A stretch of DNA of 15,153 nucleotides from Pyramidobacter piscolens (GCA_004558205.1 SFDM01000053.1:1-15153), one strand, 5' to 3'; shown: positions 1 to 6,783, counted from the first letter of the stretch. Notes: a model not told the origin generated them from the letters alone. A program made the numbers and translations.

Positions 1-93
1 ATTATCAAGATTTTTTACTGATTCACAGGTTTTATTCTACAAAGTTTTGCGCTTTAAGATTTTGACCTGTACTGCTGAACCATCTCTTTTTTC
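1..93. other. AT-rich non-coding stretch at window start
   Basis: No convincing coding frame is visible. The DNA is AT-rich compared with the genes. A small inverted repeat CTGCTGAA (73-80) / TTCAGCAG (91-98) runs into the 30-base repeat that follows. Bases 44-66 faintly resemble the right end of the CGCAAAGG repeat family seen later (TTTTGCG followed by TTTTGAC), but this is too weak to call a copy. Confidence 0.4.
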
Positions 94-123
94 AGCAGCT
101 GGGACGTTTAGCGAGTGACGCCG
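94..123 (+). repeat. 30-base solo arm of the palindromic element at 14875-15003
   Basis: These 30 bases are identical to the reverse complement of 14875-14904, the left arm of a large palindromic element at the other end of the window. Only one arm is present here; the rest of the hairpin is absent. It lies directly upstream of the promoter-like region of the gene at 190. A perfect 30-base match at 14.7 kb is far beyond chance and points to a dispersed genomic repeat. Confidence 0.85.
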
Positions 124-124
124 C

Positions 125-160
125 ACTCCGGTAAACGGTAGTTTATCGATGGAGTATAAT
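125..160 (+). promoter_or_regulatory. Hairpin and possible -10 box upstream of the DUF2400 gene
   Basis: A hairpin is visible: ACTCC (125-129) pairs with GGAGT (151-155), and GGTAAAC (130-136) pairs with GTTTATC (141-147) with one G-T pair, loop GGTA and a 3-base bulge. Its 3' edge overlaps a perfect TATAAT (155-160), which could be a -10 box giving a leader of about 22 bases before the ATG at 190. No good -35 box is seen at the expected spacing, so the promoter is tentative. Confidence 0.35.
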
Positions 161-189
161 GGCAGCGTTTATGAAGAGGGGGGAATTTT

Positions 190-981
190 ATGGTCCTGTG
201 TGTGGAAAAACTGGCTTCCCGTCTGGAGGAACTGTATGGGCGCTATAACAGGAGGGACTTGGTGACTCCCGATCCGCTGCAGTTTCTGTACGATTACGAC
301 ACCGCTGAGGATCGTGAGATCGCGGCGCTTTTTGCCTCGTCACTGGCTTACGGGCGGGTTGCCATGATTCTCAGGAGCGTGGAGCGTGTCCTGGCTCCCA
401 TGGGACGCTCGCCTCGGAGTTTTGTGATAGAGGGGGAGGAGAAGCGGTGGCGTCAGACTTACGCCGGGTTCAAACACCGCTTTACCGGCGAAGAAGACGT
501 GGTGGCGCTGCTGTCGGGGGTCAAGAGCGTGATCAGCCGGTGGGGCAGCCTTGAAAACTGCTTCTGCGAAGCCCGGCGGCCAGAGGGGAACCTGGCGGAC
601 GGGCTGGCCGGCCTTGTGGAAAGCCTGGAGGCGGGGCGCGGGAACAGCCTTTTGGCCAGTCCAGGCCGCGGGAGCGCCTGCAAAAGGCATTTTCTCTTCC
701 TGCGATGGATGGTCCGCCGCGACGCCGTGGATCCCGGAGGCTGGACGAAGATCGCGCCGTCGGAGCTTGTAATCCCCCTGGATACCCATATGTACCATAT
801 CTGCACGGCCTTCGGTTTTACCTGCAGGAAGTCGGCGGATTTGAAGACGGCCATGGAGATAACCCAAGCTTTCCAGAGCATGCGCCCCGACGATCCGGCG
901 CGGTACGACTTTGCCCTGACCCGCTTCGGCATCAGGGACGACATGACCTACCGCCAGCTCATGGAGGAATGTGAACGCTAG
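190..981 (+). CDS. TIGR02757 / DUF2400 family protein
   Basis: A 263-residue protein that I recognise as the TIGR02757 (DUF2400) family. Visible family features are the N-terminal DPLQFLYDY segment (about residues 28-36) followed by DREIAALFASSLAYGRV, and a C-terminal half with PLDTHMYHI (about 197-205) and a DPARYDFALTRFGIRDD tail. The C-terminal layout recalls helix-hairpin-helix DNA glycosylases, but no enzymatic activity is established for the family as far as I know, so I assign none. No signal peptide or membrane segment is seen; it should be cytoplasmic. The ATG at 190 is preceded by a strong GAGGGGGG ribosome binding site. The gene stands alone: the next gene has its own promoter starting four bases after the stop. 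Confidence 0.85.
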   Translation: MVLCVEKLASRLEELYGRYNRRDLVTPDPLQFLYDYDTAEDREIAALFASSLAYGRVAMILRSVERVLAPMGRSPRSFVIEGEEKRWRQTYAGFKHRFTGEEDVVALLSGVKSVISRWGSLENCFCEARRPEGNLADGLAGLVESLEAGRGNSLLASPGRGSACKRHFLFLRWMVRRDAVDPGGWTKIAPSELVIPLDTHMYHICTAFGFTCRKSADLKTAMEITQAFQSMRPDDPARYDFALTRFGIRDDMTYRQLMEECER

Positions 982-984
982 GCC

Positions 985-1013
985 TTGACAAAGCATACTG
1001 TAACAATTAGTAT
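985..1013 (+). promoter_or_regulatory. Sigma-70-type promoter for the TlpA cassette
   Basis: TTGACA (985-990), a perfect -35 box, is followed after exactly 17 bases by TAGTAT (1008-1013), a good -10 box. Transcription would start near 1020 and give a leader of about 40 bases before the ATG at 1061, with AAGAAAGGGG as the ribosome binding site. The promoter begins only four bases after the stop codon of the upstream gene, so the thioredoxin cassette is probably a separate transcription unit. Confidence 0.65.
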
Positions 1014-1060
1014 GGCTCCTGTAATTAAGAGTATTTAACTCAAGAAAGGGGATGCAGTAA

Positions 1061-1597
1061 ATGAGAAAGAGTATTTTCGTAACGGCCTTCGCGGTTCTCG
1101 CGCTGACGGCTGCGTCAGCGGCCTTTGCGGCAAAAAATTCGGGAGAGTTCGCGTCCTTTGCGGCCAAGGATATTGATGGAAATGAAGTGACTCAGGAAGT
1201 CCTGGCGAAAGCCGAACTGACGGTGATGAACGTCTGGGGGACCTTCTGCGGCCCTTGCCTTCGCGAGATGCCCGCGCTGGGCAAGCTTGCTTCGGAGTAT
1301 AAGGATAAAAATGTCCAATTCATCGGAGTGGTCATCGACGTGCTCGACCGCAATGGCGGGATCAACGACAAACAGGTGGAAAAGGCCCGGGGGTTAGTCG
1401 CGAAAACTGGCGCCGCCTACCTTCACCTTCTTCCCTCCAAGGACCTGATGGACGCCAAGCTGGCTGCAATTTACGCGATCCCCGAGACCTATTTTGTGGA
1501 CGCCGGCGGCCGGATCTTGGACAGCGTGACCGGCGCCATGGCAGAAGATCAGTGGCGGACGAAAATTGAATCGGTGCTTGCGGAGATGAAAAAATAA
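1061..1597 (+). CDS. Exported TlpA-like thioredoxin-fold thiol-disulfide protein
   Basis: A 178-residue protein of the TlpA/ResA/AhpC-TSA type. Residues 1-23 form a classic Sec signal peptide: a basic MRK start, a hydrophobic core and an Ala-rich AFA-A cleavage site near residues 23/24. The mature part has a thioredoxin fold with WGTFCGPC, redox cysteines C63 and C66, and the expected cis-proline segment AIPETYFVD about 80 residues later. It should act outside the cytoplasmic membrane, reducing or exchanging protein disulfides. It opens a cluster with a CXXC membrane peptide and a membrane 4Fe-4S protein, which suggests they feed it electrons; that link is inferred from gene order. The start is supported by the signal peptide and a strong AAAGGGG site. 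The specific substrate cannot be told from sequence. Confidence 0.9.
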   Translation: MRKSIFVTAFAVLALTAASAAFAAKNSGEFASFAAKDIDGNEVTQEVLAKAELTVMNVWGTFCGPCLREMPALGKLASEYKDKNVQFIGVVIDVLDRNGGINDKQVEKARGLVAKTGAAYLHLLPSKDLMDAKLAAIYAIPETYFVDAGGRILDSVTGAMAEDQWRTKIESVLAEMKK

Positions 1598-1598
1598 C

Positions 1599-1742
1599 AT
1601 GAACGGCGACGGAAATTTCCTGCCGTGGACGCTTCTGCTGATCGGAGCGGGCCTGATTCTTTTGGGCGCGCTCCGCGGCGAGGCCGCGCTGGTCCTGCAG
1701 AAGGCTGTCCACGTCTGTCTGGAGTGTGTTGGCATTGGCTGA
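1599..1742 (+). CDS. CD1871A-type CXXC motif micro-protein
   Basis: A 47-residue protein that is easily overlooked because of its size. It starts one base after the TlpA stop codon and ends inside the start region of the next gene. It has a polar N-terminus, one predicted membrane segment (about residues 8-26, LPWTLLLIGAGLILLGAL), an RGE motif and a C-terminal tail HVCLECVGIG carrying CXXC at C40 and C43. I recognise this as the CD1871A family of CXXC proteins, named from Clostridioides difficile and, to my knowledge, without a known function. Its position between an exported thioredoxin and a membrane polyferredoxin suggests a small membrane redox relay or an assembly subunit (inference). 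Translation is probably coupled to the upstream gene; a GGAG lies 13 bases before the ATG, which is rather far. Confidence 0.85.
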   Translation: MNGDGNFLPWTLLLIGAGLILLGALRGEAALVLQKAVHVCLECVGIG

Positions 1743-2622
1743 CGTCAAAGGGTTGAACAAACTGCGCCTTCGTGTCCAGCTAGCCTTTAGCCTCCTCACG
1801 AACGGTTACGCCGCGGGCTTCGTCAAAGGAAAGATCTATCAGGGCGATCTCAAGGTCCTCTGCGTTCCCGGGCTGAATTGCTATTCCTGCCCTGGGGCGC
1901 TGGGCGCCTGCCCGATCGGCTCTCTGCAGGCCACTCTGAACAGCGGCGATTTTAAACTGCCTCTGTACGTGACGGGCTTTTTATTCGCCTTCGGCGCGCT
2001 TTTCGGGCGCTTTGTCTGCGGTTGGCTCTGTCCCTTCGGGCTAGTCCAAGATCTGCTTTATAAAATTCCTTTTGTGAAAAAGGCCAAGAACCTGCCTGGC
2101 GATCGCATGCTACGTCACCTGAAATACCTGATTTTGGCGCTGTTCGTCATCCTGCTGCCGCTGTTGGTCCGCGACGCCGTAGGCCTTGCCGACCCTTGGT
2201 TCTGCAAGTATATCTGCCCCTCGGGGACGCTGCTGGGCGGCTGGCCGCTGCTGTCGCTGAACGGCAGCCTGCGTTCCGCCGCGGGATGGCTTTTTGCGTG
2301 GAAGAGCCTTTTACTGATCCTGATCGCCGCGCTTTCCGTCGCCGTTTACCGCCCTTTCTGTAAATACCTGTGTCCTTTGGGGGCTCTTTACGGTTTCTTC
2401 AATTCCTCAGCCTTCTATCGCTTCAGGGTTGACGAGGCGCGGTGCGTCCACTGCGGAATCTGCCGGAAGGCCTGTCCCATGGGCGTCCAGATCCCGCAGA
2501 AACCGAACAGCCCGGAGTGCATTCGCTGCGGGATCTGCCGCAAGGTCTGCCCCCAGGGCGCTGTCATAACGAGTTTTGAGAAAGAAAATGGAAAGGGTTC
2601 TGAAAATGGCATTCACGATTGA
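1726..2622 (+). CDS. NapH/CcoG-like membrane 4Fe-4S binding protein
   Basis: About 298 residues, a polytopic membrane protein with a C-terminal double 4Fe-4S ferredoxin domain. Three CxxxCP pairs lie at membrane borders (C98/C102 in CGWLCPFG, C160/C164, C212/C216 in CKYLCPLGA), as in NapH, CcoG/RdxA and YccM. A further cysteine cluster sits near the N-terminus (C46, C52, C55, C62). The ferredoxin part has two CxxCxxCxxxCP motifs (C240-C250 and C265-C275). Such proteins pass electrons across or along the membrane. The start is uncertain: GTG at 1726, TTG at 1729 and TTG at 1735 are all possible. All overlap the preceding micro-protein, so translational coupling is likely. The gene pair suggests that it supplies electrons to the exported thioredoxin (inference). 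Confidence 0.85.
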   Translation: MLALADVKGLNKLRLRVQLAFSLLTNGYAAGFVKGKIYQGDLKVLCVPGLNCYSCPGALGACPIGSLQATLNSGDFKLPLYVTGFLFAFGALFGRFVCGWLCPFGLVQDLLYKIPFVKKAKNLPGDRMLRHLKYLILALFVILLPLLVRDAVGLADPWFCKYICPSGTLLGGWPLLSLNGSLRSAAGWLFAWKSLLLILIAALSVAVYRPFCKYLCPLGALYGFFNSSAFYRFRVDEARCVHCGICRKACPMGVQIPQKPNSPECIRCGICRKVCPQGAVITSFEKENGKGSENGIHD

Positions 2623-3208
2623 AGAAACAGGTTTTACGGCGTTGGACATTGAGACCACGGGATTGAGCCCTCAGTTCTGCGGCATTGTGGAGATCGCGGC
2701 TCTGCGTTTTTGCCCTGACGGAACTTCGCAGCCCTTCCAGATGCTCGTGGATCCGGGTTGCTCCATTCCGCGATCCGCGTCGCTGATTCACGGTATCAGC
2801 GATTCCATGGTCCGTGGGCAGCCACACGCGGACGAGGCTGTGTGCCGTCTGCTGGATTTTGTGGGAGAGTCGCCTTTGGTGCTGCACAACGCCCCCTTCG
2901 ATCTGGGGTTCCTGAACCCCGTCGTGAAGGCGCAAAAACGTCAATGGCGCAGCCAGGCGGTCTTCGACACTCTTCGTCTGAGCCGCAGGATCTTCCCGGG
3001 GCTGCGTAGCTACAGCCTTGAAAAACTGAGCCGCTTCTTTGATTTCGAGTCGGGCGGCCATCACCGTGCGCTGGCGGATTGTCGGTACTGCGGGCTTTTG
3101 TTCTCTAAAATCCTGACGAAGATCGGCTGCGCCCGCGTTATGGATTTCCAGGATTTTGTCCAGGCCTACGCCGAATCGGAACATCTCCTCGCGCGCTCTG
3201 CCCAATAA
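2606..3208 (+). CDS. DEDDh 3'-5' exonuclease (DnaQ-like)
   Basis: A 200-residue stand-alone exonuclease of the DnaQ/RNase T superfamily. All five DEDDh residues are visible: D14 and E16 in ALDIETTGL, D99 in LHNAPFDLGFL, and H153 and D158 in HHRALAD. It would remove nucleotides from DNA or RNA 3' ends with two metal ions; the substrate is not predictable. There is no polymerase or BRCT domain attached. I chose the ATG at 2606, preceded by AAAGGG with 8-base spacing and a natural distance to the first motif. An ATG at 2588 and a TTG at 2576 are alternatives. Any of these overlaps the Fe-S gene (17 bases for 2606), so it belongs to the same transcript. No functional link to the redox genes is obvious. 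Confidence 0.85.
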   Translation: MAFTIEETGFTALDIETTGLSPQFCGIVEIAALRFCPDGTSQPFQMLVDPGCSIPRSASLIHGISDSMVRGQPHADEAVCRLLDFVGESPLVLHNAPFDLGFLNPVVKAQKRQWRSQAVFDTLRLSRRIFPGLRSYSLEKLSRFFDFESGGHHRALADCRYCGLLFSKILTKIGCARVMDFQDFVQAYAESEHLLARSAQ

Positions 3209-3471
3209 ATAAAACGTTTTCTAGAGGGCGCGTTTCGCACAGGGCGTTCCTCACGCCGGTCATCGACAGAAATAATGGATGTTCTCCGGAAAGGTCCTGA
3301 GGGGGATCTGCAAGCGGGCAAGAGCAGGCCGAAGGCAGAGTATGTCTGAGGAGGCTCCCCGATGCTTCTTGGGACGGCTATGTCCGATATTAATCCATTC
3401 AAGGAAAACCCTTTCACGCTCGTTCTTCGTTCTTATTTTTTATGGGCATGAGCCCTGTGCCGGCATAAATC
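3209..3471. other. Gap with no recognised gene; possible decayed coding sequence
   Basis: No complete gene is supported. One plus frame gives two short open stretches separated by a single TGA (3275-3349, then GGSP followed by an ATG at 3362, ending at 3451). The second stretch reads partly like protein (MSDINPFKENPF) but matches nothing I can name. It could be the tail of a dead gene or chance. No promoter or RNA motif was recognised. The operon terminator lies just beyond it. Confidence 0.35.
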
Positions 3472-3530
3472 AAAACGGAGTAAAGAACCGGTTCTCCCCT
3501 TGGGAGGCCCTGTCTTTACTCCGTTTTTTT
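3472..3530 (+). terminator. Long rho-independent terminator between convergent units
   Basis: AAAACGGAGTAAAGA (3472-3486) pairs perfectly over 15 bases with 3513-3527. The 26-base loop can itself pair through CTCCC (3494-3498) and GGGAG (3502-3506). A run of seven T (3524-3530) follows on the plus strand, so it should stop transcription from the exonuclease side. On the minus strand the stem ends in only four T, so it may also act, more weakly, for the GGDEF-EAL gene whose stop lies 57 bases away. Confidence 0.85.
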
Positions 3531-3586
3531 ACGCTCCGACTCTCTTTGGTACGGCGTATCTCATGGTTCTTTTTATCTCTTGGCTC

Positions 3587-5761
3587 TCAGTTCTCTCTAA
3601 AATTTAAGTCATCAATCGTTTGGGAGCGCAGATACTTTTCTTCAAAGGACGGAATTGGGATGGGCCTGCTGTAATAGTAGCCCTGGATTAAATCGCAGCC
3701 CGTTTTCATAAGGAAGTCGACCTGCTCTTGGGTTTCCACGCCCTCTGCGACGACGCAGGAGTCAAAACTGCGGCAGATGGAAATGACGCCTTCGCAGATC
3801 CGCGCCGTTTTGGGGTCGTCCACCACTTTGATCAGCATGCTCCTGTCTATTTTTATTTCCGCGAAGGGCAGCGCGGAGAGCAGCGACATGCAGGAGTATT
3901 CAGAGCAGAAGTCATCCAGGGAGACCCCGAAGCCTTTGTCGATAAACTGCTGCCCGATGGCGATAAAAATTTCGCGTTCCATGTCGCCGGCCGATTCCGT
4001 AATCTCGATCAAGAGATGGCCATGGGGGATCCCGTAGCGGTCCGCAATTTCAGCGACCTGCTCGGCGATATGGGGTTCGCGGATGGTGTTCCGTGAGAAG
4101 TTCAATGAAACGGGATAGAGCGCCAGGCCCTTTTTTTTCCAGGAGACCAGCGTTTTGCACACCTCTTCGAGCACAAAAAAGTCGATATATCGGATAAACC
4201 CCGCCTTTTCTATGACAGGAATGTATTTGACGGGCGGGACGACCTCGTCGTTGTCGTTGACGTGGCGGATCAGCGCTTCCATGCCCGCCAGAACCCTGCG
4301 GCGAAAGTCGATTTTGGGCTGCAGGTAAACGTGAAAACGCCCGGCGCCGATCTCTTCCCGCAAGCGGCGCAGCATTTGAAGGTTGCTGTAGCGGGATGTC
4401 CTGTCGACGCGCTCGTAAAAACGCCGCTTGTTGGCGAGCATGGACTGATTGGCATCCCAAAGCACGGTTTCGGCATCCTTGTCGGGATCTTCGCTCCAGG
4501 CCAGGCCCATGGTGACGCCTTCGGGAGCGGCCGCCGCGAGCGTGGGCTGGACGGCGTCCATGGACGACAGAAAATTACCGTAGCTTTTGTCGGCGGCAAG
4601 GACCAGAAACTCGTCGCCTTCAAAACGGAACACATCGTCCTTGGCAAATTGGGATCGCAGGATATCTGCAACATTCCGCATGATCTTGTCTCCGTAGGAG
4701 ATGCCAAATTGGATGTTGATTTTTTTGAGGCAATTGATGTTGAAGATGGCTGCCCCGAGGCTCCTGCCGGGACGGTGTTTCCTCGCGTTCAGCCATCGGG
4801 TGTAGCTGTTGCGGTTGTCCAGCCCTGTGAGCTGGTCGTGATAGAGCTCATGAAGCTGCTGTAGCCGCATTTGTGAATAGATCACCTGATTTCCCGCGAA
4901 GAGCGCCAGCGGTATCAGCAGGGAAAAGTTTCCGATGCTGAGGACGGGGTCGTCGAGGCATACGCAACCGGCTGGGGTATGGTCGTGCATGATGGGCACC
5001 ATGTACACAGAATTGACTTGGCGGGCCGCAAACCAGGCGTATTCAAAGGGATTGGTGTTCTTGATCTCTCTGATGTCGTGAATGACCAGCGGCAAAAATT
5101 TGCTGAAGATCGGCTGGTTTCCGCTGTAAAGCAATTTCTGCGCGTCCACGTCTTTATTGATGAAAGATTCGGCGCCGTCTTTGCACCATTCGTATTCAAT
5201 GGTGATGTTCTCCCTCTTGTGGTCGTAGATCAGGATAAACGCCCTGCTGGCTTGGTAGAAAACGCCCAGGGTCTTCAGCATGGCGTTCAGCGTGGCGCCG
5301 GGGTCGTCGTCGGAATAGGCTGGAATTGCGTTGACGCAGTCCAGCAGCGTCCTTTCAATGTGCAGTTTTTGGGTGAGAATCTTTTTTATCTTCTCCTCCG
5401 ATGAGACGTCGACGACCACGTGCATGCGGCATCTTTTCTGATCCCATTTGACGTCCTTGTTCCGGAGGAGCAGAAACGTGCCGCCGGCGGAATCTTCATA
5501 TTCCCATGCGCAATCTTCCTTTTCGCCGCCGAGCCCTTTGAGGGAGCCTTCGTGAAAAGTGAAAAAATCCTTGATGGAGGATGCGCAGGAAAGGTCGTTC
5601 ATGTCAAAGCTGCCGGGAATTTTAAAAAGGCGGCGAAAGGCCCGGTTCATGTAGATAATTTTGCTCGTGTCGAAGTCGCTAAGGGCCACGCCATGTTCAT
5701 ATTGTTCCATTAACCAGATCATTTTCTCTTGGAAAAAATCCATTGCCATAATTTCGATCAC
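3587..5761 (-). CDS. PAS-GAF-GGDEF-EAL cyclic-di-GMP protein, probably a phosphodiesterase
   Basis: A 724-residue soluble protein. Domains in order: PAS (about 12-118), GAF-like (about 135-300), GGDEF (about 305-450), EAL (about 465-715). The GGDEF part is degraded: the signature reads EGDEF (381-385), the first metal-binding Asp of the usual DxD is Asn (NIN, 341-343), and the guanine-contacting Asp after KIN is Ile. Synthesis is therefore unlikely, though nucleotide binding may remain. The EAL part keeps the catalytic set: E495 in MEALIR, N554, E589 in EITES, D616/D617, K637, E673 in AEGVET and Q693 in QGYYYSRP. Loop 6 is unusual (DDFCSEYSC instead of DFGTGYSS). The start is GTG at 5761, preceded by AGGTGG at 7 bases. 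It most likely hydrolyses cyclic-di-GMP in response to a sensed ligand. Confidence 0.9.
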   Translation of the reverse strand: MIEIMAMDFFQEKMIWLMEQYEHGVALSDFDTSKIIYMNRAFRRLFKIPGSFDMNDLSCASSIKDFFTFHEGSLKGLGGEKEDCAWEYEDSAGGTFLLLRNKDVKWDQKRCRMHVVVDVSSEEKIKKILTQKLHIERTLLDCVNAIPAYSDDDPGATLNAMLKTLGVFYQASRAFILIYDHKRENITIEYEWCKDGAESFINKDVDAQKLLYSGNQPIFSKFLPLVIHDIREIKNTNPFEYAWFAARQVNSVYMVPIMHDHTPAGCVCLDDPVLSIGNFSLLIPLALFAGNQVIYSQMRLQQLHELYHDQLTGLDNRNSYTRWLNARKHRPGRSLGAAIFNINCLKKINIQFGISYGDKIMRNVADILRSQFAKDDVFRFEGDEFLVLAADKSYGNFLSSMDAVQPTLAAAAPEGVTMGLAWSEDPDKDAETVLWDANQSMLANKRRFYERVDRTSRYSNLQMLRRLREEIGAGRFHVYLQPKIDFRRRVLAGMEALIRHVNDNDEVVPPVKYIPVIEKAGFIRYIDFFVLEEVCKTLVSWKKKGLALYPVSLNFSRNTIREPHIAEQVAEIADRYGIPHGHLLIEITESAGDMEREIFIAIGQQFIDKGFGVSLDDFCSEYSCMSLLSALPFAEIKIDRSMLIKVVDDPKTARICEGVISICRSFDSCVVAEGVETQEQVDFLMKTGCDLIQGYYYSRPIPIPSFEEKYLRSQTIDDLNFREN

Positions 5762-6317
5762 GTCGGATCCACCTCATATTCAACTCTGTCCTCCGCAGGG
5801 GAGGAATCCTGCAAACGCGAAAATGCTTACGCTTGTCCCATGATGGCTCAGAGAGACTCCAGGGCGTGAGTTGTCTCCCGCCGGAAAACGGCGTGCGCGG
5901 CCTGTAAATGCCTGATCAAACGCGCCCTCAGCTTTGAAAAACTCTCAGGGGTGAAGCCGCGTTTATGCCAAGTGCGCCATTGCCGTCCGTCCGGCGCTTT
6001 CTTTTCCTCAAGTGAAGGGGATCGTGAAAGAAATTATTCTTGCTGTTCTCAGCATTTAATGTATTCTAGCAGAGGGGGCGTTCCTCGCTGCCGTCAAATT
6101 GATCCTTCCGAGTTCTTTTTACGTTCCAAAAACGTTCCAGATATCCCCATAACACCTATGATTTATAAAAATATAAAATCAATAAGATAAAAGCATTCTT
6201 ACTGGACCTCTCAAACGACAGAAATAGATCGAACAGGCATGGTGGGGCTGAAAGCGCTGAATGCCTCTTGATACTTATTCCTAATTGACGTGCTTAATAT
6301 AGAATCGAAGAGCCACG
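5762..6317. other. Non-coding gap, left part, without recognised gene
   Basis: This is the left half of a 1049-base gap between two minus-strand signalling genes. Open frames here are short, rich in rare codons and lack ribosome binding sites. Small hairpins are seen: GCAGG/CCTGC near 5795-5812 and CGCCG GAAAA CGGCG (5879-5893). From about 6030 the DNA becomes strongly AT-rich, unlike the flanking genes. The promoter of the GGDEF-EAL gene should lie within the first 200 bases but I cannot pin it to a convincing -35/-10 pair. Confidence 0.4.
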
Positions 6318-6530
6318 TCAGAAGATTTCAACGCAAAGGGCGCAAAGGTTCGCAAAGGAAAACCTTGAAAGATTTTTAAAACCGCAAAATCAATCAAAAT
6401 ACACAAATTTCCATCATACTAATTCGTTTTTTTATTTGTAATTTAGGTTTTGTTTTTCCTTTGCGTCCTATGCGCCCTTTCTCTTCAGCCTTTGCGTTGA
6501 AATCCTTTGACTTTGATCTTCAGTCTGACA
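6318..6530. repeat. MITE-like inverted-repeat element, CGCAAAGG family, copy 1
   Basis: The ends form nested perfect inverted repeats: GATTTCAACGCAAAGG (6324-6339) with 6489-6504, AAAGGGCGCA with TGCGCCCTTT (6471-6480), and CGCAAAGGAAAA (6351-6362) with 6454-6465. A weaker outer match (GTCAGAAGA against TCTTCAGTCTGAC) extends it to about 6530. The centre of about 90 bases is AT-rich and has no coding capacity. Related copies are at 10355-10513 and from 15064. Size and structure fit a non-autonomous mobile or palindromic repeat; no transposase is in the window. Confidence 0.75.
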
Positions 6531-6624
6531 TTAAGCATTCGTTGAATGCAAATTAGTATGAATCGGCTCTGACTTCGGATTAATGCTAATTTCCCATAGG
6601 GCAGCTAAACTAACGTCTGGGGCT

Positions 6625-6711
6625 GGCCTGAGGAAATTTGGTTCCGCTTCGGACATGCTCGGACCGCGTTGGCGGTCTAGCGCAGCTTGCGGCCCCGATC
6701 ACTCTCAGGCC
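6625..6711. repeat. GC-rich imperfect palindrome
   Basis: GGCCTGAG (6625-6632) pairs with CTCAGGCC (6704-6711), and inside it GACCGC (6662-6667) pairs with GCGGTC (6672-6677) around a GTTG tetraloop. The segment is GC-rich in an otherwise AT-rich gap, so it looks inserted. It is unlike the CGCAAAGG family and unlike the palindrome at 14875. It could be another dispersed palindromic repeat. It lies about 100 bases past the terminator of the minus-strand gene. Confidence 0.5.
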
Positions 6712-6783
6712 GTCCTCTCCAAGGTATTCGGTGCTTCGACTGATAAATAGTATAAGCAGTTCTGCGGGGCATAAATCGGTATA

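Noticed and set aside
73..152. Resemblance to the 3' half of a cyclic-di-GMP-I (GEMM) riboswitch: GCACTCCGGTA, a hairpin, then GATGG.
   Set aside because: The conserved 5' core (GCAAACC and CGCAAAGCC) is absent and bases 94-123 belong to a dispersed repeat. A covariance search with the GEMM model would settle it; a significant hit would overturn this.
340..1167. Long open frames on the strand opposite to the DUF2400 gene and to other GC-rich genes.
   Set aside because: They mirror real genes, have no ribosome binding sites or domains and are expected from GC-rich codon bias.
3441..3471. Short GGGC..GCCC and TGCCGGCA pairings considered as tRNA or riboswitch parts.
   Set aside because: No cloverleaf, no conserved riboswitch core, and too short; most likely part of the terminator approach.
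5951..6190. An 80-codon open frame on the plus strand in the large gap.
   Set aside because: No ribosome binding site, no recognisable domain, and composition of an AT-rich non-coding region; probably chance.
6324..6365. Short direct repeats CGCAAAGG at about 10-base spacing, considered as a CRISPR-like or iteron array.
   Set aside because: Units are far too short and close for CRISPR repeats and spacers, no cas genes are present, and the motif is mirrored at 6454-6504 as an inverted repeat, which fits a MITE-like element better. No replication genes support an origin.
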